DNA from: Ophiura sarsii
Taxonomy: Eukaryota > Echinodermata > Ophiuroidea > Amphilepidida > Ophiuridae
Direction: 5' to 3'
Length of the DNA stretch: 64,000 bases
Assembly (NCBI GenBank): GCA_035610835.1
Contig: CM069459.1
Coordinates: 58,497,817 to 58,561,816 of the forward strand
How positions within the stretch are numbered: position 1 is the stretch's first letter; each line of letters opens with the position of its first letter. A model generated the notes under the pieces. It was not told the DNA's origin. It made no database searches and saw nothing but the letters and a program-made list of their open reading frames with translations. Both the position numbers and the translations under genes were made by a program. Positions 63,413 to 64,000 of the stretch are shown here, piece by piece.

Positions 63413-64000
63413 GCGCATAGAGCAGCTAGCAAGGTAGCATTACTCAGGAAAAGTCAAAAATCAACACAGATGTGTTTTTACATCACTTTCAAAAAAATTC
63501 AAAAAATCCAATTGTTGCTCGTATCGGCGCATAGAGCAGCTAGCAAGGTAGCATTACTCAGGAAAAGTCAAAAATCAACACAGATGTGTTTTTACATCAC
63601 TTTTGAATTTTTTCAAAAAAATCAAATCGTTGCTCGTATGGGCGCATAGAGCAGCTAGCAAGGTAGCATTACTCAGGAAAAGTCAAAAATCAACACAGAT
63701 GTGTTTTTACATCACTTTTAAAAAATTTCAAACAAATCAAATCGTTGCTCGTATCTGCGCATAGAGCTGCTAGCAAGATAGCATTACTCAGGAAAAGTCA
63801 AAAATCAACACAGATGTGTTTTTACATCACTTTCAAATTTTTTCAAAAAAATCCAATTGTTGCTCGTATGGGCGCATAGAGCAGCTAGCAAGGTAGCATT
63901 ACTCAGGAAAAGTCAAAAATCAACACAGATGTGTTTTTACATCACTTTTAAAAAATTTCAAACAAATCAAATCGTTGCTCGTATCTGCGCATAGAGCAGC
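63413..64000. repeat. Start of another 15-monomer HOR, cut by window edge
   Basis: Types 5-3-2-1-2 are visible, with ttttgaatttttt in monomer 2 and gagctgctagc at the head of monomer 4, the marks of the 15-monomer HOR. The array continues beyond the window. Confidence 0.9.

Larger units (their letters stand above)
1..64000. repeat. Satellite DNA array, 115-bp monomer with 114-bp and 157-bp variants
   Basis: Seen: every part of the window is built from head-to-tail copies of one unit, with no interruption and no inverted copy. The head gcgcatagagcagctagcaa and the motifs ggaaaagtc, tttttacatcacttt and ttgctcgtat recur at 115-bp steps. Most variation lies in the roughly 35-bp A/T-tract segment before ttgctcgtat. 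The length holds to the base: distances between equivalent monomers are multiples of 115, minus 1 for each 114-bp type 5 monomer. Known: long homogeneous arrays with higher-order repeats are typical of centromeric and pericentromeric satellites. Inferred: nuclear eukaryotic heterochromatin. Centromere function is not shown by sequence alone. Both ends of the array lie outside the window. Confidence 0.99.
57207..64000. repeat. Super-HOR copy 3, incomplete at the window edge
   Basis: The sub-groups are 4 + 8 + 17 + 25 monomers and a final unfinished one, opened by type 5 at 57207, 57666, 58585, 60539 and 63413. It follows copy 1 at offset 13097 as far as about 61627 and then departs. A private cttataaattt change occurs near 59003. 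Confidence 0.92.

Noticed and set aside
1..64000. CRISPR array
   Set aside because: Spacing is regular, but there are no unique spacers: the whole 115-bp unit is repeated. No cas genes are present and the unit is far longer than a repeat-spacer unit.
1..64000. Yeast-type replication origin motif in tttttacatcac
   Set aside because: Only the first eight of eleven consensus positions fit (TTTTACAT, then CAC), it recurs in every monomer, and there is no reason to expect that origin type here.
1..64000. tRNA, rRNA or other RNA genes
   Set aside because: No conserved RNA gene motif was seen. The small stems (GATGT/ACATC, GCTA/TAGC) belong to every monomer and are too short to claim a structured RNA.
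1..64000. Assignment to a named satellite family or species
   Set aside because: I do not recognise the monomer with certainty. A search of repeat databases and genome assemblies with the 115-bp and 157-bp units would decide.

Overview
The whole 64-kb window is one uninterrupted tandem satellite array. I found no stretch of unique sequence, no protein gene, RNA gene, transposon or CRISPR array. The basic unit is a 115-bp AT-rich monomer, about 540-545 in a row, all in the same orientation. Each starts with a near-invariant head (gcgcatagagcagctagcaa), runs through a dyad-containing middle (aacacagatgtgtt, then tttttacatcacttt) and ends in a variable A-tract/T-tract segment followed by ttgctcgtat. 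This organisation is typical of eukaryotic centromeric or pericentromeric heterochromatin. I cannot name the species or satellite family from the sequence alone.

Monomer types used below are defined by the variable tail. Type 1: tttcaaatttttt... tccaattg. Type 1t: type 1 with agatatg and gctcttat. Type 2: ttttaaaaaatttcaaac... tcaaatcg. Type 2n: type 2 with CATATG. Type 3: ttttaaatttttt... tcaaatcg. Type 4: ttttaaatttttt... tccaattg, often followed by a monomer reading cagccagc. Type 5: tttcaaaaaaattc, 114 bp. Type 6: tttcaaattttttatcg... followed by cgggcgc. Type 7: ttttaaatttttcatcg, 115 bp. Type 8: the 157-bp long monomer with a 42-bp internal duplication. Monomer boundaries are placed at gcgcatagag.

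The layout is hierarchical. Left part (1-11175): irregular 4- to 16-monomer groups, each opened by a type 5 monomer. Middle part (11176-43420): six blocks of long type 8 monomers (a seventh is cut by the left window edge), each followed by the same nine 115-bp monomers. Between them lie 14- to 17-monomer higher-order repeats (HORs) and several local tandem duplications (460, 1778 and 2323 bp). Right part (44110-64000): no long monomers. Instead there is a very large super-HOR with one 6089-bp copy (53 monomers), one 7008-bp copy (61 monomers) and a third, incomplete copy. The copies differ by whole numbers of monomers plus a few point changes, which is the signature of recent unequal exchange in register.

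Open frames of about 83 codons recur but are a numerical by-product of the 114-bp type 5 monomer. They start at TTG and are not called as genes. The most interesting signals are the nested HOR structure, the chimeric monomers at block borders, the conserved dyad that becomes a perfect CATATG palindrome about once per HOR, and the CpG difference between long and short monomers.
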